5,624 nucleotides of DNA from JBEKDJ01 sp050014415 (GTDB lineage Bacteria > Desulfobacterota > BSN033 > UBA1163), in NCBI GenBank assembly GCA_050014415.1, contig JBEKDJ010000426.1:1-5624 (forward strand), in the 5' to 3' direction. A program made the translations under genes and the position numbers. The notes under the pieces were generated by a model. That model was not told where the DNA came from. It saw only the letters and a program-made list of their open reading frames with translations, and made no database searches. Of the stretch, positions 5,357-5,624 are shown piece by piece (the stretch's first letter is position 1; each line of letters starts with the position of its first letter).

Positions 5357-5402
5357 CGATGCCTTTTTAATCAACCATCGGGTTACTTTTTTTGTGAGAC
5401 AA
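5346..5402 (+). repeat. Imperfect direct repeat TTGTGAGTCAA / TTGTGAGACAA
   Basis: Two 11-mers (5346-5356 and 5392-5402) agree at ten positions and are 46 bases apart, with GGTTAC plus a T-run just before the second. They lie upstream of the transposase remnant, where an IS end would be expected, and the first overlaps its -35 box. They could be terminal or subterminal transposase-binding repeats. No matching opposite end was found in the window. Confidence 0.35.
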
Positions 5403-5409
5403 TTCAGCC

Positions 5410-5438
5410 TTGACGAAAGGCCTGAGAAACCATATACT
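5410..5438 (+). promoter_or_regulatory. Promoter of tRNA-Arg
   Basis: TTGACG (5410-5415), a spacer of exactly 17 bases, and TATACT (5433-5438) give a strong sigma70-type promoter with both boxes at five of six. Transcription would start a few bases before the mature tRNA at 5450, so the 5' leader is very short. Confidence 0.75.
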
Positions 5439-5449
5439 TGAAATTCAAA

Positions 5450-5526
5450 GCGCCTGTAGCTCAGATGGATAGAGCTACGGACTTCTAATCCGTAGGCCGG
5501 AGGTTCGAATCCTCTCAGGCGCGCCA
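5450..5526 (+). tRNA. tRNA-Arg (anticodon UCU)
   Basis: Complete cloverleaf of 77 bases with CCA encoded. Acceptor GCGCCTG pairs with CAGGCGC (5516-5522); discriminator G5523, then CCA. D stem GCTC/GAGC; anticodon stem ACGGA/TCCGT with loop CTTCTAA, giving anticodon TCT, which reads AGA (and AGG by wobble) as arginine. T arm GGAGG-TTCGAAT-CCTCT with one G-U pair. It has its own promoter and appears intact. tRNA-Arg 3' ends are common integration sites for mobile elements, which fits the decayed mobile DNA nearby; no second copy of the 3' end was found in this window. Confidence 0.97.
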
Positions 5527-5532
5527 ATGATT

Positions 5533-5624
5533 TTAAGCACTTGCCATGGTGCTTGTTTCAATAGAACCTGGCTTTCCCACTATTTTCCCACTATTGATAG
5601 TTAATTTCTCATTCTGCATACGTT
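5533..5624 (-). CDS. Partial open frame at the window edge, ending next to the tRNA
   Basis: A - strand frame enters from the right edge and stays open for 30 codons: RMQNEKLTINSGKIVGKPG, then SIETSTMASA and TAA at 5533. The stop is seven bases beyond the tRNA CCA, where tyrosine-recombinase (integrase) genes of tRNA-targeting elements often end. The residues contain no catalytic motif because only the tail would be visible. It may equally be a chance open frame, which is quite likely at this length. The real call depends on sequence to the right. Confidence 0.3.
   Translation of the reverse strand, partial: RMQNEKLTINSGKIVGKPGSIETSTMASA
5535..5554 (+). terminator. Weak hairpin after tRNA-Arg
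   Basis: AAGCAC (5535-5540) pairs with GTGCTT (5549-5554) across an 8-base loop, starting nine bases after the tRNA CCA. The following sequence, GTTTCAAT, is a poor T-tract, so this is at best a weak terminator or a processing boundary. It also overlaps the end of the leftward edge ORF. Confidence 0.3.
5573..5595. repeat. Tandem 11-bp repeat TTCCCACTATT x2
   Basis: The unit TTCCCACTATT occurs twice with an 11-base period. In the leftward edge ORF the region reads SGKIVGK; the period is not a multiple of three, so the repeat changes frame and is not a protein repeat. It could be a small duplication or a recombinase arm-type site near an attachment site. It is too short to say more. Confidence 0.4.

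Noticed and set aside
5180..5527. A 115-residue - strand frame starting MARLRGFEPPAYGLEVRSS
   Set aside because: The opening is simply the antisense translation of the tRNA-Arg gene, a well-known source of false proteins; the rest crosses the promoter and the IS remnant in a non-coding frame.
1..5624. CRISPR array
   Set aside because: No regularly spaced repeats of 23-40 bases were seen; the only repeats are the short pairs listed.

Overview
The window looks like an accessory, partly decaying stretch of a Gram-negative bacterial chromosome. Evidence for Gram-negative: a GspG-type pseudopilin and a two-transmembrane sensor with a periplasmic domain. The decayed transposase N-terminus and some small-protein families recall, from memory only, deltaproteobacterial (Desulfobacterota) or similar environmental genomes; this placement is a weak inference. 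Base composition is moderate and clearly more AT- and purine-rich on the + strand between about 3600 and 4320.

Layout. (1) 13-2667, - strand: two healthy genes in a probable operon, a type II secretion/type IV pilus-like pseudopilin followed 15 bases later by a 706-residue sensor (TM, Cache-like, TM, HAMP, GAF) ending in an intact HD-GYP cyclic-di-GMP phosphodiesterase. These are the only two full-sized, convincing protein genes. (2) 2706-3169, - strand: an unrecognised gene apparently broken by one frameshift, upstream of the pseudopilin in the same direction. (3) 3170-3677: no convincing gene; an orphan + strand terminator, a GC-rich structured segment, a 30-codon - strand ORF, and a good sigma70-type promoter pointing right. 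(4) 3678-4321, + strand: a run of very small ORFs (a truncated conserved-family protein, a zinc-ribbon protein, a 24-codon ORF with an in-frame TGA, and a two-frame small protein), tightly packed with overlaps and Shine-Dalgarno sequences. (5) 4378-4648, - strand: coding-like pieces in two frames, probably another pseudogene. (6) 4649-5040: no gene; six DnaA-box-like 9-mers flank an AT-rich stretch, an oriC-like pattern of unknown meaning. (7) 5038-5356, - strand: the decayed 5' end of an insertion-sequence transposase with its promoter and ribosome binding site still well formed. (8) 5410-5526, + strand: a promoter and tRNA-Arg(UCU) with encoded CCA. (9) 5533-5624, - strand: an open frame running off the window edge that ends just beyond the tRNA, which could be the tail of an integrase or may be chance.

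Taken together, a functional c-di-GMP/pseudopilin pair sits beside a zone of small, broken and mobile-element-derived genes that ends at a tRNA gene, a common place for integrative elements. The most unusual parts are the tiny-gene + strand cluster with its own promoter and the DnaA-box-like cluster.
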